DNA of 64,000 nucleotides. It comes from Macrotrachela quadricornifera (taxonomy: Eukaryota; Rotifera; Eurotatoria; Philodinida; Philodinidae). The stretch lies in contig JAJEKB010019876.1 in NCBI GenBank assembly GCA_022393335.1, positions 185,080 through 249,079 of the forward strand, in the 5' to 3' direction. Of the stretch, positions 12,461 through 25,066 are shown in pieces (the first letter of the stretch is position 1; every line of letters begins with the position of its first letter). The notes beneath the pieces were generated by a model. It made no database searches, was not told the origin of the DNA, and was given only the letters and a program-made list of their open reading frames with translations. A program made the translations under genes and the position numbers.

Positions 12461-13893
12461 TTATTTTGGTTTGCTCATTTTTTTAAGAACATAAATAAAT
12501 AATACCATTATAATCAAGAATACAATTCCTATAGTAATTAATACAATAGCCCAAGATGGTATTCCTCTATCTACCTAAAAATAAACAAAATCATCTACAA
12601 TATAAAATAAAATAACTCATTATTAAATATTACTTGTGAAGTTATTGATGTCACACTTTCTGATACAGTTGAAGATGATATATTTAATATTAAAGTTGTT
12701 GATATAGTTGTTGTCGACGGAGTTACAATTGAACAATTACCAGGAACTAAATATAAAATAAAAAAGGAAAAATAAAACTTAATTTATTTATCATAAAATA
12801 CTTACTACATAAACTATTGTTTGATAAAAGTGTAAATCGTTTTACTTGACAAGCAACTTGATCGACTACATATAAATTTCTATTCATAAGATCAAATGCG
12901 CTTGCAATAGGATACATAAATTGACTACTAATCACTGTAATACCACATGTTGCATTAGGTGCCCAAACTTGAATACGTGCATTTCCACTATCTGTTACAA
13001 TTAAATTTCCAGTTGATGCCATATAGATAACATGCATAGGAGAATTTAATTGATTAGCTGCAGATCCACGACCATTTCCACCAGCTACTGTAATACCATT
13101 AGTTGCACCGGATGTCCACCTTGAAAAAAATAAACAAAATTAAATGTCCTATAACAAATCATTATTACACTATACATTTGCACTCGATCATTGAAAGCAT
13201 CAGCTATATAAATTGTTCCTGTTGATGTTACAAAGAGACCAGCTGGATAAAATAATTGATTTGATTGTGATCCAGCTCCATTACCACCAGCTAGAAGTGT
13301 TCCTGTTGGCATACGAAGAACACTATGATTATACATATCTGATATATAAATTGTATTAGTCGTTGATTCGATAAACATATTTCGACAACTCAATGGTAGA
13401 TTTGACATAATAGTGGTACCAATTATTGATCCTGATGATCTATTATATCTTTGTATACGTCGATTTCCTGTATCTAAGACAAATAAATTATTAGTTGAAT
13501 CAACGTAGACATCTCGAGCACCATCTAATTGTGATGCACTTGAACCAAAACCTTGACCACCAGCTACAGTCAATCCTGTAGTAGCACCAGAGAACCAAAT
13601 TTGAATTCGATCATTTCCAACATCACCAATGTACACTGAATTATTTGAATCAATATATAATCCATAAGGAAGATTCAATTGTTGAGATTGAGAACCTTGA
13701 CCATTTCCACCAGCAACAATAACTCCCGATGAAGAAAACGATGGAATAGAACATGGTATTGTTGAATCTATATTGAAAAAATATTTTTAATTATATAATT
13801 TTTGATTTTTGATTAATTTTTACTTGATACGATTATTTTCCAACAGATTTGTGTTTGAAACAATAGTATTAGTAATAGATGCAATTGAGTCAT
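12461..13893 (-). CDS. NHL-repeat type I membrane protein
   Basis: The start at 13893 gives a signal peptide (MTQLHLLLILLFQTQIC). It is followed by an extracellular series of NHL beta-propeller repeats, seen as recurring units such as GLYIDSNNSVYIGDVGNDRI, DVYVDSTNNLFVLDTGNRRI, GLFVTSTGTIYIADAFNDRV and a last one with GNLIVTDSGNARIQVW. Repeats are punctuated by AGGNGAGSQSNQL-type linkers. A Ser/Thr-rich stalk leads to one transmembrane segment (SWAIVLITIGIVFLIIMVLFIY) and a short basic tail ending MSKPK, TAA at 12461-12463. Four short introns are visible. NHL propellers mediate protein or glycan binding; ligand unknown. Secreted and membrane NHL proteins are, to my knowledge, numerous in bdelloid genomes. 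The gene ends 200 bp from the stop of the preceding plus-strand gene. Confidence 0.88.
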
Positions 13894-14061
13894 AGTTTCT
13901 TTTATTTCTTATGAATGTTTTTGTTAGAAAATATTTTAACTGACAAGACGATGACTTTATTTTTTTTTTATTTTGTATAAACAATAAGAAACATGAAAAA
14001 ATACTTAATAAGTACAAATGGTTGAAGTATTTTATTTATTTGAGATTGATGCTTTTTTTTT

Positions 14062-15005
14062 TTATTCTATAATCATTCGTGAATTATTATTAATTATTGT
14101 TTTTGTTTTCATTATGAATTGACATTCTTGTAAAGCTATAAGACTTGTAACAAAATCAAAATAAGATAAACGATCATTATCATGATCAGTATCTATTGTA
14201 TGAATTGCTGCACGAATAATTTCTTCATTGAAATGTGATGTTAAATGAGGTAATACTAATTGAATATCATCAAAAGTAATATAAGAATCTTTATTATGAT
14301 CTAATTCATTAAATACATTTAAATACATATGATAATCTTGTTTAACAGATGGTAAATGACATAGAATAAGAATAAAATTTTCAAATGTACATGGAGCAAA
14401 AGGATCAATCTAAAAAGAAAATTGTTTTTTTTATTAAAATAAAAATATTTTGTAATTCATACTTTTAATAATTGCATCGTTTCAATTAATGCTAATTCAG
14501 TAATTTGTTCTTTAAAATCATGTAAAATTTGAAATATACCTTCAAAATATATTTGTCGTTTATCATCAGCATATGTATTAAAATGTAATTCAAGTACATT
14601 TAAAATATTATTAAAATTATTTTCTGAATATATTTGTGTAGAACTTGTTAATATATCTAAATCTTGTTGTGCATATACAAGTAACATTTGAGTTAATGAA
14701 CATTGACGTTCATTTATTGTTATATTAGAATGATCATTATTTGTTGTAATATGATTCAATGTATTGGATGAATTTACTGTTCTTCTTATTTGATCATTAT
14801 TATCATCGTCATGATCGATAGTATCAATAGTATATGATGATATGGGATGATAATCAACAGAAATTAATGATGGATTCTGATTTATCAAATTATTTTGAAC
14901 AGATTTAGACTGTGTTATATTCCATTGCCCTCGAGAATTTCTAGATGGTGTTCGTAATGAATATTCTTCATGAATATTATCGATTGGACTAGTTGTGTTA
15001 GACAT
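14062..15005 (-). CDS. EF-hand calcium-binding protein
   Basis: Two exons join in frame over an intron at about 14411-14462, giving roughly 297 residues. The first 90 or so residues are low-complexity (Asn, Ser, Asp-rich), then a helical region. The C-terminal part carries an EF-hand loop DHNKDSYITFDD with acidic or amide ligands at 1, 3, 5, 9 and 12. A second loop, DTDHDNDRLSYFD, has D at 1, 3 and 5 but appears to contain one extra residue, so its calcium binding is less certain. The arrangement resembles calmodulin-related sensors, but no specific family was recognised. There is no signal peptide or membrane segment. It lies head-to-tail 168 bp upstream of the NHL gene and diverges from the GTPase gene (210 bp between starts). 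Confidence 0.82.
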
Positions 15006-15215
15006 AAATTTAGATAAACGAATTAGAACGATTAATGATAAGATAATAATGAAATTTTAAATTCCATGGATAAGAGCGCGTTTTTTTCGTCTTCTTGCCG
15101 CCGTGTAAGTCAAAGAATTCATTTTTAATCATGATGCTTTCATTTGAAGAAGGTTAAAATTAAAATATTCTTAATAATTATTAAATTATTCTTTTTTTTT
15201 TCTCAATGAATATGC

Positions 15216-15975
15216 ATGGGCTGTGGTTGTTGTTCACATGTATCAACTGATAAAGATATATTACGTGTTGCTGTTTTTGGTCTTGAAAATTCTGGTAAAA
15301 CTTCACTTGTTCAATGTTTAAAAACTTTAAATAAATTATCTAAAACATCTAAATATATATCAACACATGGTGTTATAGCTGTAAATGTTCATTTAAATAT
15401 TGAAACAAATATTAATTTACTTATATTTGATTGTGGTGGTTGTAAACATCAACGACATATTTGGCCTCATTTAATGAATAATTCTGATCTGATTTTATTT
15501 ACTGTAGATAGTATTGATTTAAATTGTTTAAATGATGCAAAAGAAGCACTTTTTGATTTACTTGCTGATGAAAGTTTAATAGATAAACCATTACTTATTG
15601 TTTTTACTAAATCAGATAAACGAAATAATCAAAATAGTTATCAACTTGAACAAGCATTAGATCTTTTTATGATACAAGTAAAATAAAAATTTATTAAATA
15701 TTTATTTTATTTTATTTTTATAAAATATTTAGGATCGTTTTATTAATAAAGTTTTATTTTCATCAGTAACATTAGATGGTCTTACATTAATATCAACATG
15801 GTTTACCTATTTTAATTATTATAAACTTCATGGAAAAGAAATGAAAATATCAACTCATCAACAATTATCTTCAATAAAATATCAATTACCTAAATTACTC
15901 AATCTTTCAATATCATCACACTCCTCTTCTGTTACATCCAATCTATCTAACAATAAAAAAAAAAGTATTAATTGA
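15216..15975 (+). CDS. ARF/RAS-like small GTPase, N-terminally acylated
   Basis: Small GTPase-type switch protein. Two exons (15216-15683 and about 15733-15975) are joined in frame (MIQ then DRFINKV). The N-terminus MGCGCC offers Gly2 for myristoylation and three cysteines for palmitoylation, so membrane anchoring is likely. The P-loop is GLENSGKTS (residues about 22-30), switch II carries DCGG, and the G4 motif is TKSD in place of the common NKxD. The motif spacing is ARF/ARL/SAR-like. The C-terminus after the GTPase core is a Ser-rich basic tail. No precise subfamily could be assigned. Its stop is 165 bp from that of the convergent histidine phosphatase gene. Confidence 0.85.
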
Positions 15976-16140
15976 TCAATAGTATGTCAATATCATCATG
16001 ATTAGAACGATGGAATAAAAAGTCATTCAACAGAAAATAAAATAAAATAACTAAATATAAACGAATTGAATGATTTTTCTTTAATAAATATATGTATAAA
16101 TACATATATATATGAAATTTCAGTATAGTATACCAAAATA

Positions 16141-17684
16141 TTATTGTTCAATAGCAATAGAATATGGTTGCTCTGAAAGTTTCCATTTTGTTCCATCAAA
16201 TTCAGCAATATAGACAGCTAATGGTGGATATGCAGCTACAGTACGGTAGAAAGTTTCTTGATTAGGTCGTACTCCTTTAATAGCATCTGTCAAAGCTAAT
16301 AAACCTGGTGCATGTGTAACAATAAGTACATTACCACCATGTTGACTATATCGATCAACAATACCACGCATAACAGTAGCACATCTATGAAAATATTCAT
16401 CTAATGATTCAGGTACATTAACCTTGGAAATTAATGGATTATATTCAAGTTTAATATTATAACCATTATCGACTAATTCTTTTTTTGTCATAAAACTATC
16501 GACTAATTTTTGATTAAGATGAGGACATTCAAATAGACCTGGTTCAATACGAATTGAAATTTGATCACGACGTTCCATACCTATATGAAAAAAAATCTAA
16601 TACATAAAAAAAAAAAGAACATAATATTAAGATTTTGATTTACCCGTCAAAATTCGTTCACATGTTTGAATACAACGAAGAGCAGTTGATGATAGACAAA
16701 CATCAGCTACCAAATTCGAATTTAACATTGCACGTCCAGTACAACGAGCATGTTTTAAACCACGAACTAAATCATATTTAAATAAAAAACTATATATAAA
16801 AAAATATAATTTTATAAACCTGTTAAAGGTGCATCAAATTGATATGCTAGATCATAACGTCTTTTTGGTAATGCTATTGGTAAATTTTGATCATAAGATT
16901 TGTAACTATTTGTTCGAAAAGCTTTATTAAACCAATCCGATCCTAGAGCTTGATTTGCTCGTTCACTATGACGCATAAAAATAAGTCGAAATGGTCGTCT
17001 TGAAATTGTATTAGCAAGCATTCTATCGTGATGTGATATTGAAGGTGAATGTGAAGCATGTGGACTTCGGCTTTTATTCGAATGTAATGGTTGATGGTTA
17101 CGTCGACTCAAACGATCATGATGATGATGATTATCGTTATCAGAAATTGATTCTTCATGTCTATCATCATGATTTTTTCTAATAATAGAAGGTGAATTGA
17201 CAGTAAGATGAGTTTGTAGTGATGAATGTTGTTGAAGTGGAACATTTAATAATTGTTTTGATGGTGTTAATGATCGGTGTGAAGTTAATCTTGGTGAATT
17301 AATATGTTCATAATTATTACTAGTGTTTTTATGATATTTTACTGATGATCTAGGAGATTTTATTTCTTCATTTGATTTACGTCTTGTCTCGAAACTATGA
17401 TGCTTGACTAAACCTTGTGAAATATGCATAGCAGATAATGATGATGAATCACTATGATCAGTAGTTGTAATCATTGGAAGAGATTGCATTGATTTGTGAT
17501 GTTGATGTGCATGATGATGTTGATTATTATTACCATTATGATGATTATTATGATCATATACTTTTCGTGAAAGTGCCTGGGAATGTGATGAATGATGGGC
17601 ACTATTATTATCTTTAACATTAGTAGCATCACGATTCACTAGATTCCATGCACGATGCATTACACCCGCTAAATTATCTACCAT
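16141..17684 (-). CDS. Histidine phosphatase superfamily protein (UBASH3/PGAM-like)
   Basis: Three exons; the first (to about 16819) starts at 17684. The N-terminal 225 residues are disordered and rich in His, Ser and Asn. The phosphatase domain begins with LIFMRHSERANQ: the catalytic His is codon 16968-16970, and the usual RHG is RHS here, as I recall for several invertebrate members. It continues with ALRCIQTCERIL, and its second catalytic His is in VLIVTHAPGLLALTD. The protein ends SIAIEQ with TAA at 16141-16143. Introns at about 16579-16643 and 16785-16819 are short. Members act on phosphoproteins or small phosphoesters; the closest type by motif is the Sts/UBASH3 phosphatase domain, but without the UBA and SH3 domains. 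The substrate is unknown. Confidence 0.85.
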
Positions 17685-18574
17685 TGAGATTTTTGTTTGT
17701 CACACGACTAATACTAAAATGTATAGAGACGCGAATGTGATATTACGTTTTTTTGCTTCTTTATCTATCTAAATAATGTATTTTGTGTGAATATACGTTA
17801 CACATGATTGCTTTATAAAATCGTCGTCATAAAATAATGCAAATGTATAAAAATACCTAGGGAAAAACGAACAAAGAATATTATTGACAATAACTTGTAT
17901 ATATTCTATCGATCATAAGACGTCAAAAAGTAAACTAAATAAATTATTTATTAATCAGGAAGCACATCTTGATATTTTATTTAAATATCAAGATAATTTT
18001 TATACAATAAGTTAATTTATATGAAAAATATAAGATATAGATACCAGATATTACTTAATTATGATTCATATCAAATTATAATACGTTTTGCTTCTAAATC
18101 ATCAAAAACTACTATTTAATTATTTACGTCAAATTTATCTATCATATTTATTGTACGATTTCATCACTTACTGCCTGCCATACAGGATAAAACCTTCATC
18201 TATAATTAAAATTGTTCAGATGACGTTACGAATATTTATTTTTGTTTTTTTCGTTCCAGTAAAGGTGTGCAATGAAGTTTTCAAGATAAAAATTCGTCTG
18301 ATAAATGAATATACTTTATTATATTCTATATAATGATTGATTTGTCTTGAAAACATATCCTTGGATAGATAAATTAGTTGTTTCATCGTCTAATAATCAT
18401 CAATAGATAACATTAACAGAAACTGGCACTTTCCATCCCTATCAATTAATTATCCTGTCTAGAAAATAAGAGAATAATGTTGTAGAAATAAGAAAGAACA
18501 TACTATCAGACGAATTCTAGTAGTTTGTTAGTGTCTTCTTTTTTTTTCTATTGTAAAATTTTACAAACGATACA
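17685..18574. other. Intergenic region
   Basis: No gene or repeat recognised. Its left end should carry the promoter of the histidine phosphatase gene. Short open frames here look like chance. Confidence 0.4.
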
Positions 18575-18778
18575 ATGGTTTATGCAAAACGTCGTCTTTT
18601 TAGTTTTTTTTATCGATGGGAATTAACAGTGGAAAATATTAAATGGCAAATATTAATTATTATGATTATAATGATTCTTCTTGTTATTATTATAACACTT
18701 ATTTGTGAATATTATGATAAAATTTTCCGTTGTCATCATACTTCACAACATGACCATCATAAAAAAAGAAAAGGGTAA
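18575..18778 (+). CDS. Possible small single-pass membrane protein
   Basis: A 67-codon open frame: a basic start (MVYAKRRLFSFFYRWEL), a strongly hydrophobic segment (WQILIIMIIMILLVIIITL, about residues 26-44), then a His-rich basic tail (HHTSQHDHHKKRKG). The layout is that of a small type II or III membrane protein. No family recognised. It could also be the first exon of a longer gene. Support is only the amino-acid layout and the isolated position between two gene blocks. Confidence 0.35.
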   Translation: MVYAKRRLFSFFYRWELTVENIKWQILIIMIIMILLVIIITLICEYYDKIFRCHHTSQHDHHKKRKG

Positions 18779-19101
18779 ATAAAAATAATTTCAAATTTAT
18801 AATTATTTAACTATCTATAGAACAACTTCTGATTCAATGTTATCATCGAAAAAAATAAAAAATTGTAAAACAACATTAGTAGTACAATAATATGAATGAA
18901 CTCAATATAAAATATGTTTCTTTTCTTATTTCTCGTTTATATTTATCTATTTTTTCTATTGACAAAGATAAATGTACTATATGTATGTGTGGTTATCTCA
19001 TCTCACTCTCGTTCTTTCTATATTATAATTGTCTTTTTCTAATGATAGAAATGATTGATTTTCTTTAGCTATTAAATAAGACGAGAAAAAGATAATAAAT
19101 A

Positions 19102-20526
19102 ATGATATATAATGATTATTTCTTCTATATTATTTATTTATTTGTTTTATTTATTAAAATTAAAGCAACAATTAAAAGTTATAAATTTGAACATCAACTT
19201 GGATCAACTATAGTATTACCACCATGTTTTTCAAGATTATCATCAACTACTGATGATATTACAGTCAGTAGAACTTTTGATTTTTTTTTTGTTTTTTTAT
19301 TGCTGTATAACTAACAAAATTTTTCTGAATAGACAATTTTATTTAAATCAGATTCAGGTGAATTATTAATTATAAATGGAAAATTAATATCAAATAATCC
19401 ACGTTTAATGATAAAAAATCATGATTCATCGGAATTAATTATTAAATCACTTGAATTATTAGATGAAGGTCAATATGAATGTCGAACTGATCAAAAAATT
19501 AATTATATTGTTCATTTAATTGTTATTAATTGTAAGTTTTTATTTTATAAGATTTTCATTTTTTTTCTTTTTCTATTATTAGCATCAACTATTCATTTGA
19601 CTGTACATGAAGGTTCTAATGTTACATTACAATGTACAGAACAAGGCATGTGGATTATTGAAGAAAGTCATCGAGGAGGGCCTGTTCGTAAGTGATTTTA
19701 TATATATATTTTTCATGTTAATTTTTAACTTGACTAGGTACACAATATACAACAGAATTGGTATTAAATAATATTCAACGAAATGATCATCGTTTTCGAA
19801 CAATTATTTGTTCAACACATAATGGACATGAAAAGCGAGAATATATTATTGATATTATATGTATATATCATCATTACAAAATAGTTAATAATTTGACAGA
19901 CTAATGTTTTATTTGATTCTTTTTTTTCACTAGATAAACCAACTGTCAAATTGATGATATCAACAAGAGAAACGCTAATGTGTATAATATGTGCTCATCC
20001 ATTGCCACATCGTATTCAATGGTGGTCAAATATACGAAAAGAACGTGATGATAATATTCATCAAATAAACATTAATCAATCATGTATTGCTCAACAATTT
20101 ACTTTTATTCTAGTAATAATAAATCAATTATATTGAAGATTATTTGAAAAAAATTTATACATATCGTTTATTTTATTTTATTTTTTGTTTTATTAGAAAG
20201 AAGAATTGAATATTGAACAGATAATTGTATGTGAAGCAGAAAATATCTATGGAATAAATCGAGATAGTTTAAAAGTAAAAGGTAAGTAGATACGACACAG
20301 ACAAGAAATTCATTTCTCCTTTTCTTTATTTGTAGCGGCATTGGCAACAAACAATTTGACATATACAACGCAAAAATCATTAATAACTTTACCAAATAAA
20401 TTAATAGCAACAACTACATCTGTTAAAAATGAATCTTCATGTTGCTATCGAAGTTTTCAGTTATTATTAACAATTCTTTTCTTGGTTTTTTATTCAATTT
20501 TGGCAGATATTGGTACACTAATATAA
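19102..20526 (+). CDS. Immunoglobulin-superfamily cell-surface protein
   Basis: Seven exons join in frame through short introns (donors at about 19264, 19531, 19688, 19860, 20112 and 20281). The start gives a hydrophobic signal peptide (YFFYIIYLFVLFIKIKATI). Ig-like domain 1 has a first Cys in VLPPCF and DEGQYECRT. Domain 2 has SNVTLQCTEQGMWI and a later Cys in TIICSTHNGH. Domain 3 has LMCIICAHPLPHRIQWW and IIVCEAENIYG. A Ser/Thr-rich stretch follows, then a hydrophobic C-terminus (LLLTILFLVFYSILADIGTLI) with no cytoplasmic tail, which suggests a GPI-anchor signal or a terminal membrane anchor. The layout resembles adhesion molecules of the LSAMP/DPR/IgLON kind; no orthologue assigned. Confidence 0.83.
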
Positions 20527-21795
20527 AATTTATTATTCATTTATTTAATTGTCAAAAATGAAAACCTTACACAATTGTCTTACAAATATTATTAATGCAA
20601 GAAGTGACATAAAGAATTATTTACATTATTTCTATAATACAACTTTTTCAAATAAAAAAAATATGACAGAAAAAATCAATATGAAATACAACAGTAAAAA
20701 GAATAGGATAGTTATTATGATGTGATATAACATACTAACTAACCTTACTATCTTTCTTAACAATAACTATGTATATTGAGTTTTTTTACACTCGTTTTAT
20801 TATGCTATTCTTATTGTGCACCTATATATGTAACGAAATAAGACAATTCAATATTAATGATTTGATCGATGTATCCATAGATTTATTAAAAAACTATTAT
20901 TGCATCTTATATGATTTTTTTTTTCAAATAAATTGATAAGAAACGATTTACTAGTGATTTTTCTCTCTTTGATATTCTTAATAATCAAATTAATATATAT
21001 TTGATAATACATTAAACTGAATGCAAAACATTATTGAGTTATATTATCTTATTCTCCCATTGTTATTATAATCAACATAGGAAACAATTACAAATGAGAG
21101 TTAAATAAAAACTGAACGTATCTGTTTTTCATTTATGAGTTGAATAAAAAAAAACTAAAATACTATATTATAGTAAAATGCTTTATTATTTTGAAAGCAA
21201 TAAAAATAATACAACATTGAGTATTTTATATTTATATTATATATTGTATAATTCTTCTCAAAATACATGAAGAATGGTATGATTAATGACCAAGATTTTC
21301 ACACTTATTCAAGCAATAATCACAAGATAACTTAAACAAGACATAAAAATGAAATGCTCTCAAAAAATAAGTGATCAAAAATAATTCATGTTATTTTCAT
21401 CTTTCTCATAATAATGAAATATTTCCCTATCATACAGTTCTTTATTTTTAATCTTTTAAATTAAAATGGTTGAAAGAGTATTTTCATTATCATTCTTGTA
21501 AAGAGTTTCATAGTACATATACTTTTATAGAGTTCAAGGTTATATGATTTATCACTACTGAGATAGTCGCAAAATATGTCATATTGTAATCATTTTGATT
21601 CACTGGAGAGTTAATTTTTTTTATGTTATTTACTTTCTTATTGAGATATATGAGTCAGTCACTATATGGTTTGACGCCTAGAATATTCTCTTTTCTTTAT
21701 TCATACCCCATATTACAACATGATGAAGTAATGTTTTTCTATTATTCATCGTATGATATTATTTTACCGAACAATGATTCACATCAGAAGAAGAG
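20527..21795. other. Intergenic region
   Basis: No coding sequence recognised. AT-rich; contains the 3' flank of the Ig gene and the 5' flank of the VIT/VWA gene. Confidence 0.4.
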
Positions 21796-21803
21796 TATAT
21801 AAA
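21796..21803 (+). promoter_or_regulatory. TATA box of the VIT/VWA gene
   Basis: TATATAAA lies 55 bp upstream of the start codon at 21858, a spacing that leaves a short 5' UTR. It is one of only two clear TATA boxes placed near a start codon in this window. Confidence 0.55.
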
Positions 21804-21857
21804 TAAGGTAATATAATAAAAATTTAATTACATATTCACATCGAGAAAATTTTCACA

Positions 21858-24414
21858 ATGCTTCGAATCAAATGCAATCCAGAAAGTTCAGTGATAAAAC
21901 AAGAAGAAATGTTTGTACCATTAAAACGAATAAATGTTGAAGCAAAAATTCATTCATTTGGTGCAAATGTAATAATAACACAAATATTTCGTAATGATGA
22001 AACAAAACCAATTGAAGCTGTTTATTGTTTTCCAATTGAAGAACAAGCAGCTATTTATTCATTTACAGCTCAAATTGATGATCGTGAAATAATTGCAGAA
22101 TTAAAAGAAAAAAAAGAAGCACAACAAGAATATAATAATGCATTACAACAAGGACATGGTGCTTATTTATTAGAACAAGATGAAAAATCTCAAGATAATT
22201 TTATAATTAATATTGGTGCATTACCACCATCAAAAGAATGTATAATTAAAATAGCTTATGTTACTGAATTAGATTTAATACAAGGATCAATAATTCGATT
22301 TGTTGTTCCAACAACAATTGCACCTCGATATAATCCTAATAAAGGTGGAATAACATCACCATCAAATACTAATTCAAAATATGTACAATCAACACCTTAT
22401 ACAATTGATTTTCATTGTCATATTGATAAAATAAATCAAAATGATGAAAAACAACAATATATTAATCGTATAAATTCTCCATCTCATCCAATTCAAGTTG
22501 ATTTTTCACAAGAAGATGCATATATAATAACATTTTCTCAACAAAATACTCATTTAGATCGAGATATATTAATTAATATTGAATTAAATAATCAAAGAAC
22601 AAATACAATTGTTGCTGTTGAATCTAATGCTATTATGGCTACATTTACTCCAAATGAAAAAGATTCTTATCAAAATAATTTAAATTATAATGAACAAACA
22701 AATGAATTTATTTTTATTGTTGATTGTAGTGGATCAATGAGAGATGAAAATAAAATTGGTTTAGCAAAACAAGCTATGTTAGTTTTTCTTAAAAGTTTAC
22801 CTTTAAATTCTTATTTTAATATTATTCGATTTGGATCACAATATAAAAATCTGTTTACAAATATAACTGATATTTATAATGAAGAAAATGCACAAAAAGC
22901 TGAAAATCTTATTAATCAAATGAGTGCAGATTTAGGTGGAACTGAATTAGTAGGTTTTTTTGAGTTTTCTTCTTTTAAATTAATTTCATAATTATTTTTA
23001 GATGGGTCCTCTTCAATGGATTGAACAACATCCACCAAATCAAGGTCGATCTCGTCAAATATTTCTTCTTACTGATGGTGAAATATCAAATGTCAATCAA
23101 GTACTTGATTTATGTCGTTCAATGGCTTTATCAACTAGAATATTTTCATTTGGTTTGGGTAAATCACCAAGTCGATCTTTAGTTAAAGGTCTTGCTCGAT
23201 CAACTAATGGGAGATTTGTTTTTATTCCACCTAATTCAAGTGTTGATATATATGTTGGAGAACAATTAGAAAAAGCTCTTCAACCATGTATTACTAATCT
23301 TCATGTTAAATGGAATCTTGGAAATAATATTGATATTCAAACTGCTCCTAAACAAATACCTCCCATTTATTTTAATGATCGACTTATTTTATATGCTCTT
23401 AAAACTAATCAAACAATTTCATTTGATCATAATTCTTCTGTAGAACTTCAAACTGAACCTGATTATCATTCAATAAGTATAGCAAAAATTAATTCTATAC
23501 CAACTGTTACTAATAATCAAACAATTGAACGTCTTGCTGCTAAAGCACTTATTTTAGAATTACAACATGCTAAACTTCCATCATCAAATACTAAAAAATT
23601 AACAACAGGTTCTACACAAACACGATTTCAAGGAATGACAACACCAAAAGAAGAAAAAACTGATGATAAAACAAATGAAGAAATAACAAAACAACATATT
23701 ATTGAATTATCATTAAAATATAATATCTTAAGTCCATATACAGCATTTGTTGGTATTGAAAAAAGAACAAATGCAAGTAATGCTGATATGGTATTACGAG
23801 AAGTACCTATTGAAATTTCTGCTGATGATCAACATTTGTTAAGACCTTCTCATGGACTTCGATTTGCTGCTCCACGTGCTATGGGCGGTGGTGGTGGTTT
23901 TCGCGGTAAAGCACGTTTATGTGCTTCCCCGATGGCATTCCAGACATTAAATTGCGAAAAACGTCTGGTTAGCACATTTTCCAGTGAAAATAATTCTTTA
24001 AGCAGAAGAGCAGAAAAGAAATGTTTTCCCCAAGACGAGTATATGGATATACTTGATGGAAGTGCGCCTGAAATGATTGTTCAAGAAAATGAAGTATGGC
24101 CTTCATCTGATCAAGATATTGTTCGTTATTTGATCAATAAACAAAAGTTTGATGGTCTATGGAATTTAGATGATGACACTATCAAAAAATTAACTGGAAA
24201 GTCTCTTTTTGTATTCCAATCAGCAAATTCAAATATTAACGATCAAATATTAATCTCAACTATTATTATCGTTGTACTTCAGACACGTTTTGCTAGTTTT
24301 TCATCATTATGGTATGGTGTAGTACAAAAAGCTCGTAAACGAATTATTGATTTGGTTAAAAATGACTCAACAATTTTTGATACATTAGTTGAAAATATTC
24401 ATAAACAACTTTGA
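21858..24414 (+). CDS. VIT and von Willebrand factor A domain protein (VWA5A-like)
   Basis: Two exons (21858-22949 and 23002-24414) encode 834 residues. The 52-bp intron keeps the frame at GGTEL/MGPLQWI. A VIT domain occupies about residues 5-135 (FGANVIITQIFRNDETKPIE, YCFPIEEQAAIYSF, IGALPPSKECIIKIAYV). The VWA domain (about 275-460) begins EFIFIVDCSGSM, an intact MIDAS DxSxS, and includes RQIFLLTDGEIS. After a Gly-rich linker (MGGGGGFRGKA) the C-terminal region has DGLWNLDDDTIKKLTG, as in VWA5A and related proteins. There is no signal peptide, so an intracellular VWA5A-type protein is more likely than a secreted inter-alpha-trypsin-inhibitor heavy chain. The family role is poorly defined; metal-dependent adhesion or scaffolding is inferred from the MIDAS. 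Confidence 0.88.
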
Positions 24415-25066
24415 ATGATTTTTATATTTTGTTGATTAATTTTAAAAATATAGAGTCTTACAATCTATTTATCGTTTTTTTTCATTATATATTAAACTGA
24501 ATTAATTATTAAAAAACCGTAGAAAGAATTCTAATATGCATATATAACATTGTCTAAAAAGCATCTCTATGTATACATAATTGTACTTTTGAAAATTTGC
24601 ATGTACATACTTCTAAAGGAATAAAACTTATCACAGAATCAATTAAGATGTAATAATATTAGTATGAATAGAGTTTTAGTGAATAGTATATCTATTTCCA
24701 TTTTGAATATCATCACATAAATGAATCAAGACCTTGTCAATGAATCAATCTAAATCATGCAATGATATTAATTTGAAATATTTTACAATACAAGTTTTTA
24801 TTAAAGAGTTATGATTTAGTTTACTATGATTGGGCAACTTCACAGTTTTTAATTCTGATCATTCAACTAACGGTTATATATTAGTACAATATTATGAGTG
24901 AAGAGAATGAAATTTAAAAGCGCCATCTATTATGTAAAAGTTATTTTAATTTCTTAAAAATGTATGTAAAAATAAATAGTTAAGTTCTTTGTTTAATTAA
25001 CCAGTTACAAACTATACTAAACTGATTCTCTGATCTAATCATTTAATCAATCAATATTGAAAAATA
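24415..25066. other. Intergenic region
   Basis: No coding sequence or repeat recognised; contains the 3' flank of the VIT/VWA gene and presumably the PRC1 promoter. Confidence 0.4.

Noticed and set aside
18088..18333. 81-codon frame
   Set aside because: No codon or motif support; hydrophobic composition typical of AT-rich chance frames.
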